DNA from: Candidatus Fermentibacterota bacterium
GTDB taxonomy: Bacteria > JAFGKV01
Direction: 5' to 3'
Length of the DNA stretch: 8,343 nucleotides
NCBI GenBank assembly: GCA_030620115.1
Contig: JAUXFG010000163.1
Location: forward strand, 1 to 8,343
Part shown: in pieces, positions 1 to 7,026 of the stretch
Layout of the letters: the number at the start of each line of letters is the position of its first letter
Numbering within the stretch: the first letter of the stretch is position 1
Notes under the pieces: generated by a model
Databases searched by the model: none
The model's input: only the letters and a program-made list of their open reading frames with translations
What the model was told of the DNA's origin: nothing
Position numbers and translations under genes: made by a program

Positions 1-1
1 G

Positions 2-1081
2 GCCCGGGGCGTAGCGGTGAGCGGCAACTACGCCTATGTGGCCGATAACTTAGAGGGGTTGCGCATCATAGACGTGTCCGACCCTTCGAACCCCTCAGAG
101 ACGGGGTTCTTCGATACCGGCGACTACGCCCGGGGCGTAGCGGTGAGCGGCCACTACGCCTATGTGGCCGATGACTCCGACGGGTTGCGCATCGTAGACG
201 TGTCAGACCCTTCGAATCCTCGGGAGACGGGGTTCTTCGATACCGGAGATTACGCCATGGGCGTAGCGGTGAGCGGCAACTACGCCTATGTGGCCGATGC
301 CTACGACGGGTTGCGCATCATAGACGTGTCAGACCCTTCGAATCCCTCAGAGACGGGATCCTTCGATACCGGAGATTGCGCCCTGGGCGTGGCGGTGAGC
401 GGCAACTACGCCTATGTGGCCGATTACTCCGACGGGTTGCGCATCGTAGACGTGTCAGACCCTTCGAATCCCTCAGAGATGGGATTCCTCGATACCGGAG
501 ATTACGCCCTGGGCGTAGCGGTGAGCGGCCACTACGCTTATGTGGCCGACGGCTACGACGGGTTGCATATCGTAGACGTGTCAGACCCTTCGAATCCCCG
601 GGAGACGGGATTCTTCGATACCGGAGACTGTGCCTGGGGCGTGGCGGTCAGCGGCGACTACGCATATGTGGCCGACTGCGCTTACGGGTTGCGCGTGATA
701 GACGTCTCCGATCCTGCCGGTCCCGTTGAGGTGGGATTCTTCGATACCGGCGACTATGCCCGGGGCGTGGCGGTCAGCGACGACTTCGTCTATGTGGCCG
801 ATAACTTAGAGGGGTTGCGCATCATAGATGTGTCCGACCCTTCGAACCCCTCAGAGACGGGGTTCTTCGATACCGGCGACTACGCCCGGGGCGTAGCGGT
901 GAGCGGCCACTACGCCTATGTGGCCGATCACTCCGACGGGTTGCGCGTGATAGACGTCTCCGATCCTGCCGCTCCCGTCGAGGTGGGATTCTTCGATACC
1001 GGCGGCTATGCCTTAGGCGTGGCGGTCAGCGGCAACTGTTCGTATGTCGCGGGTGGGAATGATGGACTGTACATCCTGCGC
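2..1081 (+). repeat. 126-bp in-frame tandem repeat array (coding)
   Basis: Unit starts (codon Ala of 'A.GVAVSG') fall exactly at 2, 128, 254, 380, 506, 632, 758, 884 and 1010, a constant 126-bp period with no insertion or deletion. Blocks such as 'GACCCTTCGAA' and 'TTCGATACCGG' recur in most or all units. Divergence is concentrated at a few variable positions, such as the codons after 'VAD' and after 'NP'. The ninth unit is degenerate and leads into the tail domain. The array encodes the propeller blades of the flanking CDS. Confidence 0.95.
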
Positions 1082-1390
1082 TACGAGCCAACGGCCGCAG
1101 AAGACGATCCCGACATCGGTGCTCCGGCTCATATTGTGCTTGAGCAGAGCCATCCGAACCCGTGCAGGACGCACACGATGATTTCGTTTCACTTGCCCAA
1201 AGCGGGGCCTGTGGATCTCTCGGTGTACAACAGCGCAGGACGCCTCGTGCAGACACTAGTTTCGGGACCCAGGGGCGCCGGCCGGCATTCGGCAGAGTGG
1301 AACGCGACCGGCATTCCGGCGGGCATGTATCTCTACCGCCTCGATGGCGGCGCGTATTCGGCGACGAAGAAGTGCGTGGTTCTGAAGTAG
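2..1390 (+). CDS. LVIVD-repeat beta-propeller surface protein with C-terminal sorting tail (5' partial)
   Basis: The reading frame is open from base 2 and enters in mid-repeat, so the true start and any signal peptide lie left of the window; the GTG at 17 is only an internal valine codon. The visible part has eight full 42-residue repeats and a ninth partial one, each of the form 'GVAVSG.YAYVAD...GLRI' then '[16 protein letters not shown]'. This is the LVIVD repeat, known to build beta-propellers in exported proteins. From about base 1135 a different domain follows: '[20 protein letters not shown]' then '[13 protein letters not shown]', 'AGMYLYRL' and final 'KKCVVLK', the FlgD-like/type IX-style C-terminal sorting domain of FCB bacteria. 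The product is therefore inferred to be secreted or held at the cell surface; the ligand is unknown. It ends with tandem stops TAG-TAA. The next gene starts 65 nt downstream and has the same kind of tail, so the two may be co-transcribed. Confidence 0.88.
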   Translation, partial: ARGVAVSGNYAYVADNLEGLRIIDVSDPSNPSETGFFDTGDYARGVAVSGHYAYVADDSDGLRIVDVSDPSNPRETGFFDTGDYAMGVAVSGNYAYVADAYDGLRIIDVSDPSNPSETGSFDTGDCALGVAVSGNYAYVADYSDGLRIVDVSDPSNPSEMGFLDTGDYALGVAVSGHYAYVADGYDGLHIVDVSDPSNPRETGFFDTGDCAWGVAVSGDYAYVADCAYGLRVIDVSDPAGPVEVGFFDTGDYARGVAVSDDFVYVADNLEGLRIIDVSDPSNPSETGFFDTGDYARGVAVSGHYAYVADHSDGLRVIDVSDPAAPVEVGFFDTGGYALGVAVSGNCSYVAGGNDGLYILRYEPTAAEDDPDIGAPAHIVLEQSHPNPCRTHTMISFHLPKAGPVDLSVYNSAGRLVQTLVSGPRGAGRHSAEWNATGIPAGMYLYRLDGGAYSATKKCVVLK

Positions 1391-1408
1391 TAACCCTTGC
1401 GGACCTCT

Positions 1409-1422
1409 GACGCCCGGGCGTC
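1409..1422. terminator. GC palindrome between the two secreted-protein genes (weak terminator candidate)
   Basis: GACGCCCGGGCGTC is a perfect 14-nt palindrome 18 nt after the stop of the LVIVD gene. As RNA it could form a short GC hairpin, but no U-tract follows and the loop would be tiny. It may act as an attenuator or partial terminator, or simply be chance in GC-rich DNA. Confidence 0.25.
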
Positions 1423-1439
1423 TCAGCCCATAATCGACG

Positions 1440-1447
1440 AAAGGAGA
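1440..1447 (+). promoter_or_regulatory. Ribosome binding site of the SGNH-like secreted protein gene
   Basis: AAAGGAGA lies about 8 nt before the ATG at 1456. This good Shine-Dalgarno match fixes the start, and the resulting N-terminus is a clean signal peptide. Confidence 0.8.
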
Positions 1448-1455
1448 CCTGGACA

Positions 1456-2514
1456 ATGTCTACACAGCGCGTACTTGCCGTAAGCATCACCCTGCTTTTC
1501 ACGCTGTCCGGACCAGTCCTTGCCGCCCATGTCCACTTCATTCACCAGTCTACCGGAGACAACTGGCTGAAAGACTATGATGAATGGGATCCTGATTGGG
1601 GCGGCGGGAACCTGAGAGTAGATCTTGAGAGTGACGGTCACACGGTCACTGATAACTGGTACTGGGATGATAATGCTCCCTATTGCGAGTGGGATTCCGA
1701 GAATCAGGGTCTTTGTTCGTTGTTCATCAACGGGGGCGCACGACTCCCCGCGGAGGCTAAAGAGGCGGACATCATCATTATCAAGTCCTGCTACTACCCA
1801 ACGGAATATCTCACTGATGATGACGTACTCAACGGATGGATAGATCATTCCATCACCGACATCGTGCAAGGCTATATGAACGCCCATCCTGAGCAGAACT
1901 TGCTCTACTGCTCATCAGTGCCCCACCATCGGGAGGGAGAGAACTGCCCTCCTCAGCATGTACGCGCACGAGGAAGGGCCTGGGGGGAATGGCTTGAGGA
2001 CACAGTCTCAGGCGTGAGCAGCTATGCAACCCATGGTAATGTGGTAGGGTTCAGCGCGTTCGGTCTCACCGCCCGTCCCACAGGTCAGCCCAATGAGAAC
2101 ACACTCAAGGCCGAGTATGAGATCTCGGATCCCGATAATCACATGAACAGAACCGGTAATGGGGCCTGTGCGACTCAAGTGAGAATCCTGGTCAATTTCT
2201 TTGATCCGTTTGGATCGGGAAATTCCCCGCCGGTTGCTTCAAATCATGTCCTTGGGTTATGGCCTAATCCGTGCTCCGAGGGGGTTCGGATTCGATCAGC
2301 CTTGCTGAGCAACCAAACGGGCACTGGCGCGATATACGATCTCGCGGGAAAGCTCATCACTCCGCTCCCCAGCATGGATCAACACGGGGCGCAGGAGGCG
2401 ATCAGGTGGGATCTAAGAGATGACTCCGGCCGTTCTGTGGTCAATGGAACGTATGTTGTGGTAGCGATGAAAGGTGAGGAGCGCGCTGTACGCAGGCTGA
2501 TCGTCACACGATAG
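1456..2514 (+). CDS. Exported SGNH-like hydrolase-family protein with C-terminal sorting tail
   Basis: 352 aa. Residues 1-23 are a signal peptide: 'MSTQR', then hydrophobic 'VLAVSITLLFTL', ending 'VLA|A'. The mature part starts with 'HVHFIHQSTGDNWL' (25-38). Further on it has 'IIIIKSCYYP' (106-115), 'NLLYCSSVPHH' followed by 'RARGRAWGEWL' (170-180), 'NVVGFSAFGL' (195-204) and 'DPDNHMNRTGNGACAT' (225-240). This order matches my recollection of an uncharacterised secreted family with 'IHHSTGENWL', 'KSCFPNS', 'ARAFNQWL' and 'DDHPN..GN' motifs, which looks SGNH-esterase-like. Ser32 and the Asp227/His229 region would be the candidate catalytic residues; this is inference, and the usual 'GDS' motif is absent. 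Residues about 262-352 ('LGLWPNPCSEG', 'YDLAGKL', 'VNGTYVVV', 'RRLIVTR') are a FlgD-like sorting tail as in the upstream gene, so the product is predicted to cross the outer membrane. Substrate unknown. Confidence 0.75.
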   Translation: MSTQRVLAVSITLLFTLSGPVLAAHVHFIHQSTGDNWLKDYDEWDPDWGGGNLRVDLESDGHTVTDNWYWDDNAPYCEWDSENQGLCSLFINGGARLPAEAKEADIIIIKSCYYPTEYLTDDDVLNGWIDHSITDIVQGYMNAHPEQNLLYCSSVPHHREGENCPPQHVRARGRAWGEWLEDTVSGVSSYATHGNVVGFSAFGLTARPTGQPNENTLKAEYEISDPDNHMNRTGNGACATQVRILVNFFDPFGSGNSPPVASNHVLGLWPNPCSEGVRIRSALLSNQTGTGAIYDLAGKLITPLPSMDQHGAQEAIRWDLRDDSGRSVVNGTYVVVAMKGEERAVRRLIVTR

Positions 2515-2528
2515 CAGAGAGTAGCATC

Positions 2529-2558
2529 AGAACGCGGACCAGCTCCCCCCTCCGTTCT
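2529..2558 (+). terminator. Weak hairpin after the secreted-protein gene
   Basis: AGAACG (2529-2534) can pair with CGTTCT (2553-2558), starting 14 nt past the stop codon. The loop is long and there is no U-tract, so this is only a possible terminator. Confidence 0.2.
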
Positions 2559-2606
2559 CTATGTATCGATGATAGTATGCCTCCAGGATCCTTAGGGTTC
2601 GTTTTC

Positions 2607-2638
2607 TTGGCGCACAGATTTGGCGCAGAATTGGACTC
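2607..2638 (+). repeat. TTGGCGCA direct repeats upstream of the SARP/STAND regulator
   Basis: TTGGCGCA occurs at 2607-2614 and again at 2620-2627, with a partial copy TTGGACTC at 2631-2638 (steps of 13 and 11 nt). Members of the SARP family bind short direct repeats near promoters, so this could be an autoregulatory site of the downstream gene. The spacing is not a clean 11-bp period, so the assignment is speculative. Confidence 0.25.
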
Positions 2639-2670
2639 CCCCTGATCCTTCTACACCTCAAGTCACTGGC

Positions 2671-2698
2671 TTGACACGACAAACTCCCCAGATAGGTT
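2671..2698 (+). promoter_or_regulatory. Candidate sigma-70-type promoter for the STAND/SARP regulator
   Basis: TTGACA (2671-2676) is a perfect -35 hexamer. TAGGTT (2693-2698) follows after 16 nt as a poor -10 match (3 of 6). A transcript from here would begin around 2705, just before the ATG at 2724. The strong -35 with a weak -10 would fit an activator-dependent promoter, but promoter rules for this lineage are unknown. Confidence 0.35.
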
Positions 2699-2723
2699 TC
2701 CCACCCAGCTAGTCTCTGAAGCA

Positions 2724-5700
2724 ATGAACCATAATGCCCAGGCCCCGAGGAACATGTGGCGAATTGTCAAATCCTCGATACCCCTAAGTCGGGCGAAAGG
2801 AGATGTCTTGAGACGTGATACCAGGCCATACCCTAAGCGTCCCGACCTTGACCGGCTCCTGAGGAAGGCGTTAGACAGGAGACTCGTACTTGTTGTGGCG
2901 CCATCCGGATACGGGAAAACCGTGGCTTTGCGTAGTGCGACTTCGAGCATGGGCTTGCCGGTGCTTTGGGTTACCGCAGGCCGGGCAGAAGAATCCATTG
3001 CTGAGCTTGTTCGGATTCTGCTGGAAAAGCTATCTGAACTGGCCGGACCAATCGAATTTGATGAGCCTCCTCTTGACTCTTCCCCTGATGAATGCGCCCG
3101 GAACTTCGCTGATAGTGCGGCAAGAGCGCTACCCGATGGCGCCGTCCTTGTTCTAGATGCAATAGACCTGAGCCCCATCGAACCACAGATCCTGGCCTTT
3201 GTACCGCAGCTTCTCGAGTTTGCCCCTTCTTCATTCCATATCGCATTGACCACCACGGTCGAGCCAGGGCTGAAGCTCACGCATCTTGCGCGGACTCAGC
3301 AGATGGCTCGCATAGGCAAGGAGCACTTGGCCTTTTCGGAACAGGAATCGAGGGAACTGCTTTGCTCTGCATGGGGGGCGCAGGTCGACGAACGGGTTTT
3401 GTCGGAAGCCATGCGGCTTTCGGTGGGATGGCCACAAGGCGTTCAGGCGCTGATTGCTGCCTTCCCAAGCCCCCCGGAGTCGCCCACGATCCTGCGCAGC
3501 TCCGACATGGTGAATATGTTTTCCCCGCCAAAGCCGATAGATGCTCTCCCCGAAATGGAAGGGTTGGATCGGGATCTTCTTTCATCCTTGGCGTTCTTTC
3601 CGGCTTTCCATCCCGACGATACGGACGAGCTTACAGGAGTACAGGGGGCCGGCGAGCGTGTACGTGCCATGATCGAGACGCGGCCTCACTTCTTGAAGAT
3701 CGGAAGGGAACGCTACGTCGTTGAACCATTGCTTCGCGCCAAACTCATTGCTACCGCCGAAAAGGAGTGGCCCGCCGATAGACTGAAAGAGCATCGAAGT
3801 CTGGTTTCCGGCATACTCGAGGCCCGTGGGGAATTGCGGCAAAGCTTGGGATTGCTCTTGGAAGTCGATGACCATCAAGGAGCGAATCGGATCCTCAAGA
3901 CTCTCGGCGCACGCTGGTTCTTGGAGACTGATCCCTCGGTATTCCTCAGTTTCGCTGATAGGCTTGAGTCGATTCGCGATCTCGAAGCAGAAGGGCATCT
4001 GGCCTGTGCGTTGACCGCAGAGGTGCAAGGGGAGTACCGCCGAAGCCAACAGCACTGCGAGCATGGACTCGACCTCGCCGACCGGGCAGAGATCCGGCTT
4101 CCCCTGAAGTCGCTCAAAGCGAAAGCACGGGCTTGCCTCGCGTCGGATCTCTCGACTGACGAAGAATGGCAGGAGACTCTGGAGGATGTCACTGCCTATG
4201 TCGGTGGAAGCTGGCCCCATGTCTACATCGCCGCCGAGCTCCTCCGGCGGGGGCAACCGCGGATAGCGGAGGAGCAGCTCCGGCGAGCGTCTTCAAGGTC
4301 GAAGTTGCTGAGTACCGATTATATCAGGGATTGGCTGCTGCTCTCTCGGGGAGAGCTTCACCTTGTGGGGGGGCGATATCAAACGTGTCTTGCCGCGTTG
4401 CGGAAGATGACGGGAAATGCTCGTCAGGGAAATACCGTGCTCGCCATGGCCGGCCACCAGCTTCTTTCCAGAATACTGGGGCTTCTGGGTGACTTCTCAG
4501 CAGCCGCGCCTCATGCCCAGAGTGCCTTGGATTTGGCATCTCTGTTCAAAGCTGACAGAGCAAGACTTCGCTCTCTGCTTTTGTTGTCGGATCTTGCAGT
4601 ATGGAATGGGGAGCCAAACCGTGCCAGAGAGTGGTTTGGCGAAGCCGAGGAGGTCCTACGACAGAGTCAGATGCATGGGGATTCTTGCCAGGCCGTTGAG
4701 GCATCCCGCATGCGATTGGCCTGGTCGGCAGGAGCCACGGATGCGGCACTGTCTGCCGCTGACGCCCTTCTGAAACTTCCACCAGAGAGCTTCTTTTCGG
4801 GTCTTTGGAATAGACTCTCTGCGTGTTATACCTTGCTTCGGGCCGACAGGGGGGTGGAGGCTCAGAAAGCTCTCAGGTTGACTCTTGTTGAGGCAGAAGA
4901 AATCGATGCTCTTCATGTCGTGGCGAATGTATTGCTCCTGTTGGGGTATGGGGTCTTCCTCTCGGGCGACTCGAAAAGCGCGGCAAAGTACTTGGCAAGA
5001 TTCTGGGGAATCACTGACGTGCATGGCCACCGCTTCATGCCTGCAAGTGATCCCGAGTTGATGCTTTGGGCGGAGCGAGAGCGTTCCGCCCGTGGGCTGG
5101 CAGCGAGAACCCGCGCCGTTACCCTGATGGCGCCGCCTGGTCAACCTGTTGCCATTGCAGCGCGCCCGCGGATGGGCGCAGGCGCGGCCTCCCTCTTGGT
5201 TGAAATCGAGACCTTCGGCCCGCTGCGAGTCAAGGTGAGCGGCACATGCAGTGAAGGAATCTGGAAATCACGACTCAAAGCAAAACGATTCTTTGAGGTC
5301 TTGCTCTCAAACAACTCACAACGAGTCACTGCTGACGAAGCGGCTGAGTTCCTGTGGCCTGATGCTTCGCCTGAGAAGATCAAGCATAGTCTACACAACG
5401 AAGTGAGCAACCTTCGCAAAGTATTCTCGCAAATTGGCGTGCAAGGTCACATAGAGGTTCGGCGCGAGCATTCCTATTACCGGCTTTATTGTTCAGACCA
5501 GGTGAGGGTTACCCACCGCGAGTTTCAAACATTGGCGGAGAAAGGGCTCGAAACGTTCAGGGGAGGAGACCAGCAAGCGGCGGCCCCGCTCCTCGAACAA
5601 GCCATGGCATTCCACCGAGGTATGTTCCTGGAAGACGCACAGTATGAGCGATATGCTGATTCATTGCGGCAGTATCTTTCAGGTTTGCTGACGGAATGTC

Positions 5701-5948
5701 TCCATGCCTTGGCTCAGACTCCCGCAATAACCGACGAGCAAACCATCTCTTGGTGGCAAGAAGCTATCGAACACGATCCATATGACGATGAAGCGTACCA
5801 AGGGATCATTGAGACATGCCTTCAGACAGGCCAGAAAAACAAGGCTCTCAAGTATCTCAAGTTGCTGAAAAAACGATTCGTGGAAGAACTGGAACTTCCC
5901 CTACCGGAATGGGCTGAGGAGGCTGCCGCCGGGCTGCAAGGGGAATAA
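2724..5948 (+). CDS. STAND ATPase - TPR - SARP/BTAD transcriptional regulator
   Basis: 1,074 aa as given. Residues about 45-250 form a MalT-type STAND NTPase: Walker A 'APSGYGKT' (59-66), Walker B-like 'AVLVLDAIDL' (140-149) and the conserved 'SVGWPQGVQALI' (233-244). About 350-790 is helical with TPR-like pairs, for example 'GDFSAAAPHAQSALDLA' and 'GDSKSAAKYLARF', a likely signal-sensing or oligomerisation scaffold. Residues 826-922 are a SARP/OmpR-like winged helix: 'VEIETFGPLRV', 'RVTADEAAEFLWPD', helix 'KIKHSLHNEVSNLRKVF' (885-901) and wing 'REHSYYRL'. About 927-1065 is the BTAD domain, ending 'YDDEAYQGIIETCLQTGQKN' and 'FVEELELPLP'. It is inferred to be a signal-dependent transcription activator; target and inducer are unknown. 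Classical SARPs carry the DNA-binding/BTAD part first; here it is last, as in MalT. The start is uncertain: ATG 2724, ATG 2754 or TTG 2808. Residues 15-31 resemble the family's N-terminal motif, so I favour one of the two ATGs. Confidence 0.85.
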   Translation: MNHNAQAPRNMWRIVKSSIPLSRAKGDVLRRDTRPYPKRPDLDRLLRKALDRRLVLVVAPSGYGKTVALRSATSSMGLPVLWVTAGRAEESIAELVRILLEKLSELAGPIEFDEPPLDSSPDECARNFADSAARALPDGAVLVLDAIDLSPIEPQILAFVPQLLEFAPSSFHIALTTTVEPGLKLTHLARTQQMARIGKEHLAFSEQESRELLCSAWGAQVDERVLSEAMRLSVGWPQGVQALIAAFPSPPESPTILRSSDMVNMFSPPKPIDALPEMEGLDRDLLSSLAFFPAFHPDDTDELTGVQGAGERVRAMIETRPHFLKIGRERYVVEPLLRAKLIATAEKEWPADRLKEHRSLVSGILEARGELRQSLGLLLEVDDHQGANRILKTLGARWFLETDPSVFLSFADRLESIRDLEAEGHLACALTAEVQGEYRRSQQHCEHGLDLADRAEIRLPLKSLKAKARACLASDLSTDEEWQETLEDVTAYVGGSWPHVYIAAELLRRGQPRIAEEQLRRASSRSKLLSTDYIRDWLLLSRGELHLVGGRYQTCLAALRKMTGNARQGNTVLAMAGHQLLSRILGLLGDFSAAAPHAQSALDLASLFKADRARLRSLLLLSDLAVWNGEPNRAREWFGEAEEVLRQSQMHGDSCQAVEASRMRLAWSAGATDAALSAADALLKLPPESFFSGLWNRLSACYTLLRADRGVEAQKALRLTLVEAEEIDALHVVANVLLLLGYGVFLSGDSKSAAKYLARFWGITDVHGHRFMPASDPELMLWAERERSARGLAARTRAVTLMAPPGQPVAIAARPRMGAGAASLLVEIETFGPLRVKVSGTCSEGIWKSRLKAKRFFEVLLSNNSQRVTADEAAEFLWPDASPEKIKHSLHNEVSNLRKVFSQIGVQGHIEVRREHSYYRLYCSDQVRVTHREFQTLAEKGLETFRGGDQQAAAPLLEQAMAFHRGMFLEDAQYERYADSLRQYLSGLLTECLHALAQTPAITDEQTISWWQEAIEHDPYDDEAYQGIIETCLQTGQKNKALKYLKLLKKRFVEELELPLPEWAEEAAAGLQGE
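2795..2810 (+). promoter_or_regulatory. Internal Shine-Dalgarno and in-frame TTG: alternative start of the regulator
   Basis: GAAAGGAG at 2795-2802 is followed 5 nt later by TTG (2808-2810), in frame with the regulator (residue 29). It is a better ribosome site than anything before ATG 2724 or ATG 2754. A start here would give a 1,046-aa protein that keeps the whole ATPase. Against it, residues 15-31 look like the conserved N-terminal stretch of MalT-type ATPases. Confidence 0.4.
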
Positions 5949-5953
5949 CCCGT

Positions 5954-5979
5954 AGGGGCAACCACAGGGGGTTGCCCTT
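5954..5979. terminator. Bidirectional hairpin terminator between convergent genes
   Basis: GGGCAACC (5956-5963) and GGTTGCCC (5970-5977) form a perfect 8-bp stem around the loop ACAGGG, extended by a G-T and an A-T pair to 10 bp. It sits 5 nt after the regulator stop and 24 nt from the stop of the convergent winged-helix gene, the only sizeable structure in a 55-nt gap, so it can serve both directions. The U-tract is poor (TTCACTTCC). The stem-loop also resembles dispersed intergenic 'GTAGGGGCAACC...' elements seen in many genomes. Confidence 0.6.
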
Positions 5980-6003
5980 CACTTCCATGCCTTCCTATCA
6001 TCC

Positions 6004-7026
6004 TCATTCTCCACAGCCCACATTGTCGAGTATGTTGTCGACATCTCCTGAGAATGTTCCGAAGTAGTCGTCACCCATGCCTTGGCGCTCAGGAGAAAGG
6101 AGGTGACCGAGGTCGGCATTATCAATAAGTGGACGCACCTGCTTCATGAGCATGAAAAGCTCCGAGGTCAGACCGAGGCTTGAGAGCTCAAGCAGCTGTG
6201 AGTCGTAAAGTCTCAGCCAGATCATCTCAATCGCGCGGAAGAGTGGCGCCCACGGTACCCATTCTGGAACAGGGCGGTTTTCGAACATCAATTTATTCCA
6301 AAGCGAAGAAGAAAGGCGGTACCGAACCTCTCTGCCCTTTCGTGTCTGAAGCAGCAACCCACTGGCGGCCATCTCGACCATGGTATCCTGGGCACTCTTC
6401 TGGGCGTATCCGGTCTCGCGTGCAATCCGGCTGGGGTAGCCTTCGCCTTTTGCCAGCAGGTACAGAAGAATCTCCACACGGCTGCTATTGCCGAAGAATG
6501 CTCGCAATTTGAGCCAGACATTGGACGAATTTGCTGGATCAAAGGGCTGCGAATAGCCTCGGAGATCGAGTTTGCCGCGGCGAAATCCGAATTCAATGAA
6601 TGTTGAATCAAGCGGTCCAAAGCCATCCATAGGACGACCGTTGGAGAAGAAGAACAATGCTTGGGAAGATGGTCTTTCCGGCATTTGGATTCTCCAATTG
6701 GATCGTCGATCTTTCTCTCGAAGCATCGATGAGATCACGGCCATTACCCCACCGCCTTCAAATCCATACTGTCGAAGCATGCGCTTCAATCTCGGGCCGT
6801 TGATGAATCTGCCATTGAGCATCACACAGTCGATTGCTTCGTCAAACAGTCGAGGATCCCATCGGCCGAATGTGGCCGTTGCCAGGAGCAGGGCTTCTGG
6901 GTCGATGATATAATGGCGTTCAGGTGGCGTGATACCGGCCACACCAAACGCGTCCCATTGTCGCCATAGCAGTTCCAGCACTCGCTCCCGAACCGACTCT
7001 CTATAGTCCTTCACTAGCTTCTTCAT
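6004..7026 (-). CDS. Winged-helix protein, partner of a nucleotidyltransferase (retained half of a two-gene module)
   Basis: 340 aa. The N-terminus 'ELLWRQWDAFGVAG' (18-31) and 'DPEALLLATATFGRWDPRLF' (42-61) followed by 'DEAIDCVMLNGRFI' are the hallmark of a family usually encoded beside a small nucleotidyltransferase. Residues about 170-240 form an ArsR-like winged helix: 'SSRVEILLYLLAKGEGYPSR', then 'YAQKSAQDTMVEMAASGLL' and the wing 'GREVRYRLS'. The C-terminal 100 residues are helical and of unknown role. It probably binds DNA and regulates its own operon and/or restrains the enzyme, as AbiEi does for AbiEii; that comparison is inference. The ATG at 7026 overlaps the tail of the nucleotidyltransferase remnant by 26 nt, indicating translational coupling, with AAAGAGA a few bases upstream as ribosome site. 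The reading frame is intact although its partner is broken. Confidence 0.75.
   Translation of the reverse strand: MKKLVKDYRESVRERVLELLWRQWDAFGVAGITPPERHYIIDPEALLLATATFGRWDPRLFDEAIDCVMLNGRFINGPRLKRMLRQYGFEGGGVMAVISSMLREKDRRSNWRIQMPERPSSQALFFFSNGRPMDGFGPLDSTFIEFGFRRGKLDLRGYSQPFDPANSSNVWLKLRAFFGNSSRVEILLYLLAKGEGYPSRIARETGYAQKSAQDTMVEMAASGLLLQTRKGREVRYRLSSSLWNKLMFENRPVPEWVPWAPLFRAIEMIWLRLYDSQLLELSSLGLTSELFMLMKQVRPLIDNADLGHLLSPERQGMGDDYFGTFSGDVDNILDNVGCGE

Noticed and set aside
376-729. Second-frame ORF running through the tandem repeats (Arg-rich product)
   Set aside because: It exists because a 126-bp indel-free repeat keeps alternative frames open; the product is low-complexity 'RR' sequence and the LVIVD frame is clearly the real one.
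2-1081. CRISPR-like or intergenic satellite interpretation of the repeats
   Set aside because: The units are 126 bp, directly adjacent without spacers, and encode a continuous LVIVD protein.
1026-1887. Minus-strand ORFs opposite the end of the LVIVD gene and the start of the SGNH-like gene (1026-1541 and 1423-1887)
   Set aside because: They are antisense to two well-supported genes, have no ribosome sites of note, and the proteins show no recognisable domain.
2663-3280. 205-aa minus-strand ORF opposite the regulator's ATPase domain
   Set aside because: Ser/Arg-rich shadow of a strongly conserved domain; no family resemblance.
3582-4256. 224-aa minus-strand ORF inside the regulator
   Set aside because: Antisense to the winged STAND/TPR coding frame with no independent support.
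2724-5948. Calling the large regulator MalT
   Set aside because: The ATPase half fits, but the C-terminus is a SARP winged helix plus BTAD rather than a LuxR helix-turn-helix, and there are no maltose genes nearby.
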